Shown one piece after another: positions 25,209 to 37,282 of a stretch of DNA of 64,000 nt. The translations under genes and the position numbers were made by a program. The stretch lies in the NCBI RefSeq assembly GCF_035594125.1, contig NC_087192.1, positions 9,835,001-9,899,000 on the forward strand. Reading direction: 5' to 3'. How positions within the stretch are numbered: position 1 is the first letter of the stretch; the number at the start of each line of letters is the position of its first letter. The notes beneath the pieces are model-generated. The model saw nothing but the letters and a program-made list of their open reading frames with translations, had not been told where the DNA came from and did not search any database. The stretch is from Scylla paramamosain (lineage: Eukaryota; Arthropoda; Malacostraca; Decapoda; Portunidae).

Positions 25209-25390
25209 TTCAGCATATACGCAAATGGAGCTACTTGTTTAGTGTGGTCGCTCTTTTGCGGCGTCCCCGTTGTCATGGATACTGGAAGACTCAACTGCGC
25301 ATGCGCGAACTTGGGTAGGTGCGACGTAGGGGTATTTGGCCGGGCTTGGTATATTTTCCCAGGAAATATAGTCAGAGTCCCAGCACTTAC

Positions 25391-25972
25391 TGTTGTTACT
25401 TACTTACTGCTCTTACTGTTGTTAGCTTCAGTTGTGCATAGCCTGGTATCTGAATGAGGCCTGTAGGTGCTGGAAAAATCCTGTTTTCCATGGAGCTCCG
25501 TCTTGCAACTGTTTACCTGTCAGCCATACCACAGCACAGACCCAAGGATCGCTGACCGCTTTAGAGCTCCTTCATCTCATCTACTATTTATTATTAATTT
25601 TGTCCTCCATGACTGTTACTCCCACAGCACTCCACAGTACCACAGCTGATCTAATTATCCTTGTGAAAATGAACACTCACATTAAAATGGACAGCAGTAA
25701 CTCTTACTGAACTTTCGGCGCGGCATATCCACAGACAGGGAAGTGCTGTATTCAAATATATCTTCTTTACTCCTAGCCATGTAGGGCTCAGCGGAGAGAG
25801 TGGCGGTCTTGGCAACTCTGAGTGTGGGACGCCATGATTCAAACCTGAGACTAAACACATTGATACATAATGTATTAATAAAATAATTATAATACACAGC
25901 AGTTCTTCTTTAATACATATTGCGGTGTGAACACAATATGGGGAAATAGGCTAACTTTGCAAAAATTATGTT
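25391..25972. repeat. Spacer between LINE and unit U2
   Basis: No gene seen. Includes about 130 bp after CTGCTC (near 25,416-25,540) found only here and in U2, then the common spacer GACCCAAGGATCGCTG. Confidence 0.6.
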
Positions 25973-26050
25973 GGGCCCTCGTGGCTCAGTGGTAGAGTGA
26001 TGAACTTTAAGATTGGTGTGAGGGAAGCATGGGTTCGAACCCCACTCGGA
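25973..26050 (+). repeat. tRNA-like Pol III head, U2
   Basis: A and B boxes identical to U1; first mini-exon 398 bp from its start. Confidence 0.75.
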
Positions 26051-26370
26051 ACTTACAAAAAACTTCAAAGAGCATCCACTGCATCATCATGTGTGCTTAA
26101 AAACACACAACACGGTGATGGAGCTGCCCAGGGGAGTAGGGGAGGTGAGTGCGCAGCACCTCCCCAACCTTCCCAGGAGAGCAGGGGAGGTGTGTGCACA
26201 GCACCTCCCTAGCTTCCCCACCTTTGTCCCACCCCTTGTCCCACCATAAAAAGTAGATTCACTGACCACCAATTTGATTCCTTCAGCAACATGAGGATAC
26301 ACCAGACTTCCTTGATTATTTACCCATACCATACTTATCATGCTTATCCCATACCTTGTCTCACCTACAG

Positions 26371-29021
26371 CAGGAACATCAGGAGCAGCAGGAACATCAG
26401 GAGCAGCAGGAATATTAGGAGCAGCAGGAATATCAGTAGCAGCAGGAACAGCAGGAGCAGCAGGTGAGTGCACAACACCTCCTTACCCTTCCCATACTTA
26501 TCCCATCCTTTGTCTCACCAACAGAGCAGGAACATCAGGAAAAAAAGCAGAAACATCAGGAAAAGCAGCAGCAGCAGAAACATCAGAAGCAGCAAGTGAG
26601 TAGTGAACAGCATTTACTTACCCGCCCCATACTGATCCCACCCCTTGTCTCACCCACAACAGGAACAAAAGGAACATCAGGACTAGCAGGAGCAGCAGGA
26701 ACATCAGGAGCAGCAGGAAAACCAGGAGCAGCAGGAACATCAGGAGAAACAGGAACATCCACAGGTGAGTGCACAACACCTCCCTACCCTTCCCAGACTT
26801 ATCCCATCCCTTGTTTCATCCACAGCCAGAACATCAGAAGCAGCAGGAGCAGCAGATACAAAAGGAGCATCAGGAGCAGCAGGTGAGTGCACAACTCCTC
26901 CCTACCCTTCCCATCCCTTGTCTCACCCACAGCAGGTACAGCAGGAACATCAGGAGCACCAGGAACAGCAGGACCAGCGGATACAGCAAGAAAATTAGGA
27001 GCAGTAAGAACATCAGGTGCAGCAGGAACATCAAGACCGCTAGGAGCAGCAGGTGAGTGCATAAAACATTTCTCTTCCATTGCTTATCATATCCCTCTAT
27101 ACCTTCCCCATACTTATCCCATCCCTTCTCTCACTCACAGGAAAAGCATGGGCATCAGGAACACAGAGAACAGCAGGTAAAGCAACAACATCAGAAGCAG
27201 CAGGGACATCAGGAGCAGCAGGTGAGTGCGCAACACCCCCCCACACATCCCATACTTATCCCATCCCTTGTCTCACCCACTACAGGTACAGCAGGAACAT
27301 CAGGAGAAGCAGGAACAGCAGGAGCATTAGATACAACAGCAACAACAGAAGCAGCAAGAACATCAGGTGCAGCAGGAACATCAGGACCACTAGGAGCAGC
27401 AGGTGAGTGCACAACACCTCCCTACCCTTCCCATACTTATCACATCACCTTTCTCACCCACAGCAAGAACAGAAGGGCAGCAGATACAGCAGGAAAGTAA
27501 GAAGCAGTATGAGCAGCAGGAAGATCGGGAGCAGCAGTAACATCAGGAGCAGCAGGAACATCAGGAGCAGCAGGAACATCAGGAGCAACATGAGCAGCAG
27601 GTGAGTGCAAAACACCTTCTTACCTTTCCCATACTTATTCCATCATTTGTCTCACCCACAGCAGGTACAGCAGGTACAGCAAGAGCAGCAGGAACATCAG
27701 GAACAGCAGGAGTAGCAGGTGAGTGCTCAACACCTCGTTACCCTTACCATACTCATCCCATCCTTTGTCTCACCAACAAAGCAGGTACACAGGAACATCA
27801 GAAGCACCAGGGGAAGCAGGAGAAATAGATACAGCGAGAGCATCAGGAGCAGCAGGAAAAGCAGGAGCAGCAGATACAGCAGGAACATCAGGAGCAGCAA
27901 GTGAGTGCACAACACCTACTTACCTTCCCCATACTGATTCCATCCCACAACAGGAAAATCAGGAGCAGCAGGAGCGAACAGCAGGGGCAGCACATGCAGC
28001 AGGAACATCAGGAGCAACAGGAACTTCAGGAGCAGCAGAAGCAACAGGTGAGTGCACATCACCTCCCTACACTTTCCATACTTATCCCATTCTTTGTCTC
28101 ACCAAAACAAGGTACAGCATGAGCATCAGGAGGAGCAGGAACAGCAGAAGCAACAGATACATCAAGAACATCAGGAGCAGCAGGAGCAGCAGGTGAGTAC
28201 ACAGTACCTTAACCTTCCCATACTAATCCCATCCCTTGTCTTACCCACAGTAGGAAATGTAGGAACATTAGGAGCAGCAGGAACAGCAGGACTAGCATGA
28301 ACATCAGGAACAACAGGAACATCAGGATCAGTAGGAGCAGCAGGTGAGTGCACAACAACTCCCTAACCTTTCCATACTTATCCAATACCTTATCTCCCTC
28401 AGCAGATACAGTAGGAGCAGCAGCAACATAAGGAGCAGCACGAACATCAGGAACAGCAGGAGCAGCAGGAATATAAGTAGCAACAAAAACAGCAGGAGCA
28501 GCAGGTGAGTGCACAACACCTCCCTGCCATTCCCATGCTTATCCCATCCCTTGTCTCTCCCACAGCAGGTACATCAGCAGCAGCAGAAGCAGCAGGAGCA
28601 GCAGGTGAGTGCACAGCACCTCCCTACCATTCCCATGCTTATCCCATCCATTGTCTCTGTCACAGCAGGTACATCAGGAGCAGCAGGAACATCACGAGCA
28701 GCAGGAACAGCAGGTGCAGCAGGTAAAACAGGAAAAGCAGGTGAGCACACAACACTTCCCTACAATTCCCATAATCATCCCATTCCTTGTCTCACCCACA
28801 ACAGGAGGAGCAGCAGCAGGAGCAGCAGTTTCAGGAGCATCAGGTGAGTGTGCCCTACCCTCTCCATACTTATCCCATCCCTTGTCTCACCCACTGAACG
28901 TACAGCAGCAGGTGAGGGCGTCACATAACCCTGCCTTCCCTACTCCTTATCCCATCTCTTGTCGCAACAAGAGCATCGTAAATAGGAACAGCAGGAACAG
29001 CAGGAAGAACAAGAGCACTAG
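26371..29021 (+). CDS. Gly-X-X repeat mini-exon gene, best-preserved copy (U2)
   Basis: Exons that join in one frame: 26371-26463, 26527-26595, 26663-26764, 26826-26882, 26933-27052, 27141-27221, 27286-27402, 27464-27496, 27662-27718, 27793-27900, 27982-28047 and 28124-28192. All are multiples of three, all begin with two bases of a codon and end with one, and they sum to 324 codons without a stop. The product is a Gly-X-X repeat (GTSGAAGTSGAAGILGAAGI). Exon 28251-28343 then meets TGA at 28298-28300. Later exons (28403-28504, 28566-28604, 28666-28740, 28805-28843, 28986-29021) keep phase, but 28403-28504 has two TAA. U2 lacks the two exons that carry stops or mutations in other units. Exons 27982 and 28124 need shifted acceptors, and 27464-27496 an internal GTAAG donor. 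No start exon was found. Function unknown; extracellular structural or ice-, mineral- or mucus-related roles are only guesses from composition. Confidence 0.5.
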
Positions 29022-29162
29022 GTGAGAGCTAAACACCTCCCTGCCTTCCCCCACCACTATTCCATTCCTTGTCCCAGCAGGAGCATCATAACCAAGAGCT
29101 ACAGGTACAGCAGCAGCAGTAGGATCATCAAGAGCAGCAGGTACTGCAGGAGCACACATCAG

Positions 29163-29524
29163 GAGTAGCAGAAGCAGCAGGTACGAGAGGAGGTAAAGCA
29201 GCAGCACCAGCAGCAGCAGCAGCACCAGCACCAGCAGCAGCAACAGCAGCAGCAGCAGCAGATGCAATAGATGCAGCATCAACAGCAGTAGATGCAATAG
29301 AAGATCCAAGGGTAGCAGCAACAGCAACAACAAGAGCAGCAGCGGCAGCAGCAACAACAGATGCTTTTCTCTTCTTTCTACTCCTCCTCCTCTTCCTCTT
29401 GGTTCTTCTCTTCCTTCTCCGTCTCGCCGCTCGTCTGAGTTCTTATCTCTCAGAGAGTGAGAGTACCCAACGCAACTCCCTTTCAACCTTTAAGCTGTTT
29501 CTTTATATCGATAGTCCCATATAG
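29163..29524 (+). CDS. Terminal exon, extended reading (U2)
   Basis: Same Ala-rich and Leu-rich exon as U0, but the usual TAA is TAT here (29444-29446), so the reading runs 26 codons further, through RLAARLSSYLSESESTQR, to TAG at 29522-29524 inside the BEL/Pao remnant. It would join the preceding donor (after 29021) across a 141-bp intron in phase 1. The lost stop suggests no constraint on this copy's C-terminus, or an assembly error. Confidence 0.35.
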
Positions 29525-30950
29525 ATTAGTCCCATACCCTTCCACCAGGTCAATGTAAACAGCTCTTGTTGACAGGTAAATAAAAATTACTCCATAAGCC
29601 TTGTGCTTAGTACGTCTTTTGACCGTGTCCTTAACCATGAAGGGTCCAAAGAGATCCGAAGCGGTGTTCAGGAATGGCGATGACGATTTCAAGCGCTCTG
29701 GGGGGAAGTTAACCCATTATTTGATCTTCAGCAATTTTCTTCAGCCTCCGACAATAAGTGGATTTCCCCTCAACCAACCTTATAAGTTTGTGAACAGTAG
29801 GAATCCAGAATTTAGTTTGTATTTTGGCAAGGGTGGATTCAATGCCAGAATGGTCAGCCTCATGCGCATATCTCACATATAACGTTGTAAAGGGATGGTT
29901 GGGAGGCAGCAGAATATACTCATTTTGATTGTAATAGTCTTTTAACCACTTAGGGATGCGCTCTCCTACTGTGATGATGCCATCCTCTCTCAGGACTGGT
30001 CCCAACCGACGGTAATGATTTTCCCAATCTGGATGTAAAGCAGTGTGCACCCGCTTTGTCCACCAACTCTCAGCTGTTAATAAGTCATCAGTGGATGCGA
30101 AACAGAAATTGCACCAAGGGACTTGTTCTTTTAGGCATTTAGGATTCTACTAGTTACCCTCATAATTTTTCCGGAACTACCAAACCTGTTCACATCGATA
30201 ATGTCAATATCATCTACAGCAGACTGGGTGTGCGCGATTGATGTCTCAATCCGGTCTGGCAACTCATCTACCAGATCTTTTCCCAAAGGCCATTCTTCTA
30301 CTGGATGAGAGAGGAACTCTGGTCCCCTTTGCCACGTAGAATTACTGTGCATATTGTAAACCCTTCGTTATTAGTTCCACCTCCCGGTCCCCCTTCAAAC
30401 TAAAGACCTTGTTCCCGTGCACACAGTTGCCACATTTACATTTCGGACTGCAGGATATTCCCAGACTTTCCATTGAAAAGAAGTATTCCAGATCATCTTT
30501 GGTCCTTGATTTAGTCATCGGTTCAGTATACTGATAGTCTTCAACGCTAACATGGTTGACTCGCACGTGTGTGGGGGTTGACATGTTCGCAACTCCTAGG
30601 GACGGGTGAGATCCCCTCAGCACATACCAGAAGGAATTCTTCATTAACTGGAGATTTCCGGTAGTCTCATCAACTTGCGGCAAAACTCCACAGTGATCAG
30701 TTCCAATCAATAAGTCTGTAGTTCCATGGGGTCGTCAAAAATGCGAGCCTGCTAGCCTGGGAAAAAGCTGAACAAGCGTCTGATGGTTCACCTTCACTAC
30801 TGGGGCTGTCACCTCATCAGTGCCACACGCTGATATACACCAAGTATTTCCAGCCAAGTCTAGAAGGGGTACATCACACATATGAGAGTTAACAGTCTCC
30901 CTTTGGTTCCCAACTTTTGTTATGTCAAGTGCAAGTTCTCTCCCGTGCAC
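29483..30950 (-). mobile_element. BEL/Pao pol remnant with large internal deletion (U2)
   Basis: Integrase pieces (29483-29692, 29709-30050) and a pre-integrase piece (30131-30352, STWQRGPEFLSHPVEEWP) are joined at about 30,350 directly to the pre-RT piece (30342-30710) and protease-end piece (30735-30950). RNase H, most of RT and the Harbinger insertion seen in U0 and U4 are missing. This copy keeps the phrase IGTDHCGVLPQV that is damaged in U0. Confidence 0.8.
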
Positions 30951-30965
30951 AATTAGTGCGGATGA

Positions 30966-33020
30966 GTGAGATGTTGGAACCTTAATCTTTTAAAACAGGT
31001 AGTCGTAGAACCCACAAGGGGGAATAATATTCTAGATTTAATTCTTACTAACAGGGAGGAAGCAGTCACGCAGGTAGAGGTTGTAGGACAGCTAGGTAAC
31101 AGTGACCATAGGGAAATTAGGTACAATTTAGAATGGGAAGAAACTGTTAGAAACAAAAACACTAGTAAAATACCTGACTTTAGGAGAGCATATTTTGAAG
31201 AATTAAAAAGCTACCTCCAAGGAGTGGACTGGCAAAGGATGCAGGGTGAGGTCAGGTCAGGGACGGAGTTCAGAGAGATAAGGCAGGATGAGAGAGGTGA
31301 GGTGAGCCGTGAGTGTGTAGGACAAGAGGAGGGAAGATGTGTCCGGAAGGGGAGGAGGAAAGAGGAAGGGGGAGATAGGTGTGAGTATGTTAGAATGTCA
31401 GGTCATGCTGAAATGAGAGAGGTGAGGTCGAAGCGAATAGCTGAGGGAGTGGAAAGGATGGTAGGGGCCGCAAAGAGGGGATTAGGTGAGGTAAATGTAG
31501 ATGAATTGTATAAATATTTCGAAGATAAAAGTTCATACAGGTCAGTTAGCAAACATCCCGTATAGGACAATAAGATCACAAAAAAATGATCCTAAATGGA
31601 TGACTGCTAGGTTAAAGCATTATATAGGGCGTAAGAGAAGTATATATAAGAGATTAACGGCAGGTGAAGAAGTTTTAAGGACACAATATAATGAATTAGT
31701 TAGAACAGTCAGGAAGTTAACGAGGAAAGCTAAGAACAATTATTAATTAAATGTAGCCAGCCAGGCGAAGACGGACCACAAGGGATTTTATCAGGTATAC
31801 AGGACGAAGAATAAGGATACTATAGGTCCATTAAAGGCAGCAGATGGGGAGCTGGTTAGTTCTGGGGAGGAGATTAGTAAACTTCTGAATGAGTATTTTT
31901 TAACTGTCTTCACCCAGGAAAACATGCAGGATATGCCAGGTAGTGAACAGGTGTTTAGAGCAGATGAGAATGAGAAGCTGACAGATATTTCCATAACTAG
32001 GGAGATAGTGGAACAGGAGATAGACAGGCTAAAAAAGTTCAAGACACCAGGACCAGATGAAATATATCCTAGAGTACTTAAGGAATGCAAAGAGATTATT
32101 AGTGAGCCGTTAGTTTCTGTCTTACGGAAATCACTGGAGTCGGGTGAGGTACCAGTAATGTGGAGGCATGCTAATGTAGTACTCATCTTTAAGAAAGGAG
32201 ATAAAACTTTAGCGTCTGCCTATAGACCTGTCAGCTTAACTTCAGTTGTAGGTAAAATGTTAGAGTCAATAATAGCGAGGAACATTAGGGAACATTTAGA
32301 CAAACATAACTTGATAAATCAGTCACAGCATGGCTCCACGAAGGGGAAGTCTTGCCTGACAAATTTGTTAAGTTTTTACAGTAAGGTGTACCCGGCAGTA
32401 GATAATGGTGATAGTGATGATATCTTATATCTGGACTTTAGTAAAGCATTTGACAAGGTACCCCATCAAAGGCTCCGGAGAAAGGTTAGGGCACACGGGA
32501 TGGATGGGAAAGTGTTAGGCTGGATAGGGTCATGGCTTAGTGACAGGCGACACAGAGTGGTAATAAACGGCTCGAAATCCGAGTGGGGTCATGTAATTAG
32601 TGGGGTGTCACAGGGATCAGTATTAGGGCCATTGTTATTTCTAATGTATATCAATGACTTGGATAGTGGAATTAGTAATGATGTTAGTAGATTTGCGGAT
32701 GACACAAAGATAGGTAGATTAATTAGGTCAGAATCGGATGCCATCGCCTTGCAGGCAGATTTAGATAGAAAGAATGAATGGACGGATAGATGGAAAATGC
32801 AATTTAATATTAATAAATGCAAAGTGCTTAGCGTAGGTAGAGGAAACCCACACAATAGGTACACAATTAAACAACCAAACTCTGGTAGGTACAGGGTACG
32901 AGAAAGATTTAGGAGTTATAGTTAACTCTGAACTCCGTCTAGGGAAGCAATGCACTGCCACGTGTAAGCCTGGTCGCTTCTTGCAGCTTCCCTTATCTCT
33001 TATGTTCTTATGCTCTTATG
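30966..33020 (+). mobile_element. CR1/Jockey-type LINE, shortened (U2)
   Basis: Readings 30966-31565 (endonuclease end and linker), 31501-31746, and 31924-32925 (333 codons of RT with FADD) are better kept than in the other units. A TAA replaces a Glu codon near 31,743. Near 32,950 the sequence jumps from the RT thumb to the 3' tail (GCACTGCCACGTGTAAGCC), losing about 470 bp. Confidence 0.82.
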
Positions 33021-33215
33021 AATCATAAAGAGTAGTGAGGTGTTCTCCCTTGCAATAAACACTGCCAGTCATCAACAATAAACCTTCACATGACTACTAA
33101 CAGTAATTACTAACCGCCCTAGGCGAAGCTGTTTGTCAAAGATTCCCAAACATGTCATGTAAACTACGATGATGGTCTGCAGTACACTGATCACCGTTAA
33201 TCAGAATCCCACACC

Positions 33216-33809
33216 TTACTTTTCTTTTACAGGTTTTGGCGGTGTGACGTGGAACGATAAGACACTTGAAACAAACTCCCTTTGCCTCAATAACTTTAAT
33301 TTATCTAAGGCGTCCATTCTGCTGAAGCCATTACAGTCTACTGTCTGAGGCAAATCCGTATCATGATACACGCATCTCTTTCCTACAGGTTTAACCTGAA
33401 CAGAGTTCCCATTATTTCCTGGCTGAGAGTTTAACACTAATTGAGTCATGGTGTTGAGACAATCCACAATGAGGCACTGAGAGGACTTCAATTCCTTCAG
33501 TGTTTCTATCAATTCACAAGGCTCACCTTTTGTCTCACCTACATAATCAACATTAGTTGCGTTAAATGTTGCCTTCTGAAGGTTGGAACGGATGTCAGAT
33601 TCCAAGTAAACGCACACATCCCTCTCCTTCAAAAGCAAGTCAATGAACACTTGTAAAAGGTTGTCCGGGTCATTTATTTGTTGAGCTTCGTGAACCCACT
33701 GGTGTCGTATGTCGACTGGGTCTCCAGCGCTGAGTCTGGTCTTCAGGACGTTGGCCTTCCTCGTGAAGGTTCGCTTTGCGGCGGCACGTTCCTTGACTAG
33801 TTTCTCCAT
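33216..33809 (-). pseudogene. BEL/Pao gag fragment (U2)
   Basis: Uninterrupted 197-codon copy; differs from U0 by a few residues (for example DLPQTVDC) and shows the empty TTA site of the second Harbinger element at about 33,329-33,331. Confidence 0.75.
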
Positions 33810-33894
33810 GGCACTGCACTGTTGAATTGTCTCGTCCGAGGGGATGGAAAGGCCCGCCGTATACCGGATCCTTTATTGTAGATGTACTATTCAA

Positions 33895-35162
<1,268 letters not shown>

Positions 35163-36047
35163 ATGTTTTAAGTAATTAATTTTGTTTATTTATTTATTTA
35201 TTTATTTATTTTTTTTATCTTTATGTACCAAATTTGATTCCTACATTGCAGGACCTTAATTGTTGGTGCGCTGGGTCCCGCTCGTGCTGCAGAATGAACA
35301 GATGTAGAGGTGTGTTGTGGTGGTGGTGGGGCAGCACGTGTGCCAGTCACAACACAACACGGGGGAGGGCTCCCACAAGCTGTTCAAGATTGATTGATTG
35401 ATTTATTGACCACAGGGAAGTACACACCAATAAACACATTAAAAAATAGTCCAAATTACAAATATACAGAGGAAATTTTTTCAACTACGATACTGAAAAT
35501 ATATCATCGAAAATAAAATCTGTTGCACAAAAACAAAACACAACTCATAAAAACCTGACATAGCAACCAAGTAAAAACAAGACACATTATAAAAATAAAA
35601 CAGCGGAATGTAAATAATTAGACAAGAAATTCATTGAAAATATTTAAAACCCATAAAAGACATGCGTAAAAACTAAATTGTAATCCTATACGTTTATATA
35701 AAAAACAAGAATTTATCCAAACAAACCCCCTTTTTTTTATGCAAACACACATCCAACGTTAATATAAAGACAATACTTCATGTACAATTCTACAAACATT
35801 TATATAATCAGATCTATCAACAAATAAATTACTAACTGTCGTTACATTATTTTTTTCTTTAACGTGACTGGAAATAGGACAATTTTCAAGAACATATATC
35901 TCCGTTTGAATCATACCACATGAACACAATCTTTCCTAAATGGGAAGACAACCCCTTCCTCGCCGATTCCAGCGTCCCTTTTCAACTGCCAACGAGTGTG
36001 AAGACAGACGTAACCTTGTCCACGACACTCGTTCCAATTCATTAACT

Positions 36048-37276
36048 TTAACGTTTTTTTATGTAAATGTCATGCACTATTAGTTCACTATTAACAGACA
36101 TATAAAAACTTAGCCTGTTTGATACTGAAACTCTCACACGGGCCTTCACCTCATCCACTGCACTGTGCACATCGTCACTGTCGACAGTGATCAAGTCTGT
36201 CATATACCTGGACACAACATCATTATACCTTAGTGCCGCCTTAATTGCATATATCAGTGGGTCGTCATCCATTGTGGTTCTTTTTGTCCACATTTCTTTA
36301 AAGAATTTTCTTTGTTTTGACTTAACCAGTGCACAGACTGGAGGCATGCCCAACTCTACCATGCAAACATCATTGTTCGTCGTTTTTCTTACGCCAAGAA
36401 GTTGCTTTATACACCATTTATACTGTTTTTCTATAGGCTTCGTGACTCCATTGAGCCAGGATTCACAACCGTACAGTAGCGACGACATAAGTGCAGCATC
36501 AATTTTCTTTTTTTTTTTTTTTACTATAAATGGCACATCATTATTCTTATTAATGAAAGATATAAATTTCAAAGTATGGCACATCTTCATATTAGCATGT
36601 AACTTAATTACAGTTGATGGAGAGCCATCATCAGTAAAGGGACTTCCTAGATAAATGTAGTGATCACAACAACTAATAACATTATTCTCACTAGCTATAT
36701 TTTCCTTATCTTCCTTATCTCCATTCAACACCATAAATTTCGTCTTGTTATCATTAATGATCATACCACGAGTGCTGCAAAACTCTTGTAACATTTTTAT
36801 CTTACTTTTCATTCCATCTGGAGTTGTTGATAACAGTATAGTGTCATCCATCATGACTAAAACATGCAACCATGCAAGGAAACCATCCACAGGACATCGT
36901 TGTTTTAACATTTGTATCATTTCATTAACATAAAGGATAAACAGTATACAAGATGTGGGTAAGCCTTGACGCACACCAACGGTGGTTGCGATGACAACAG
37001 TTCCAACCACACTATTCGTACATCTATACATTGCAGCCAAAGCTAAGAGCATAGTAACACCACATCCCATCCTCTTCAACGACATAAGCTTGGTACACAA
37101 TCATAAGCTCTACTCAAATCCACAAATGTAATAAATAGCTTCAGTTTTTTCCTTCGAGCAATATCCATCAACACACTGAGTGTTACCAGATGTTCCACAC
37201 ATCCTCTTCCTGGCTGACTCCCCGCCTGTTCCCGGTGAGGCACAAACCACTGATGGAGGCGAGCTGACAGGACCAT
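36048..37276 (-). pseudogene. LINE ORF2, RT palm region (U2)
   Basis: Catalytic loop reads VMMDDTILL. A lengthened T run (AAAAA on the minus strand, near 36,510) adds lysines, and a one-base T insertion near 36,053 ends the reading earlier than in U1. Confidence 0.8.
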
Positions 37277-37282
37277 GTCATA

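Larger units (their letters stand above)
20980..25390 (-). mobile_element. Two-ORF non-LTR LINE, 4.4 kb, near full length (U1)
   Basis: Minus strand: a GC-rich leader, ORF1 (25208-24423), ORF2 beginning at 24444 (endonuclease, then RT), and a 3' end with ATCA repeats (plus strand GATTGATTGATT at about 20,976). It sits in the inter-unit spacer. ORF2 is broken by a TGA near 22,858 and a frameshift near 22,670, both shared with the U2 copy. The clade is uncertain. Confidence 0.85.
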
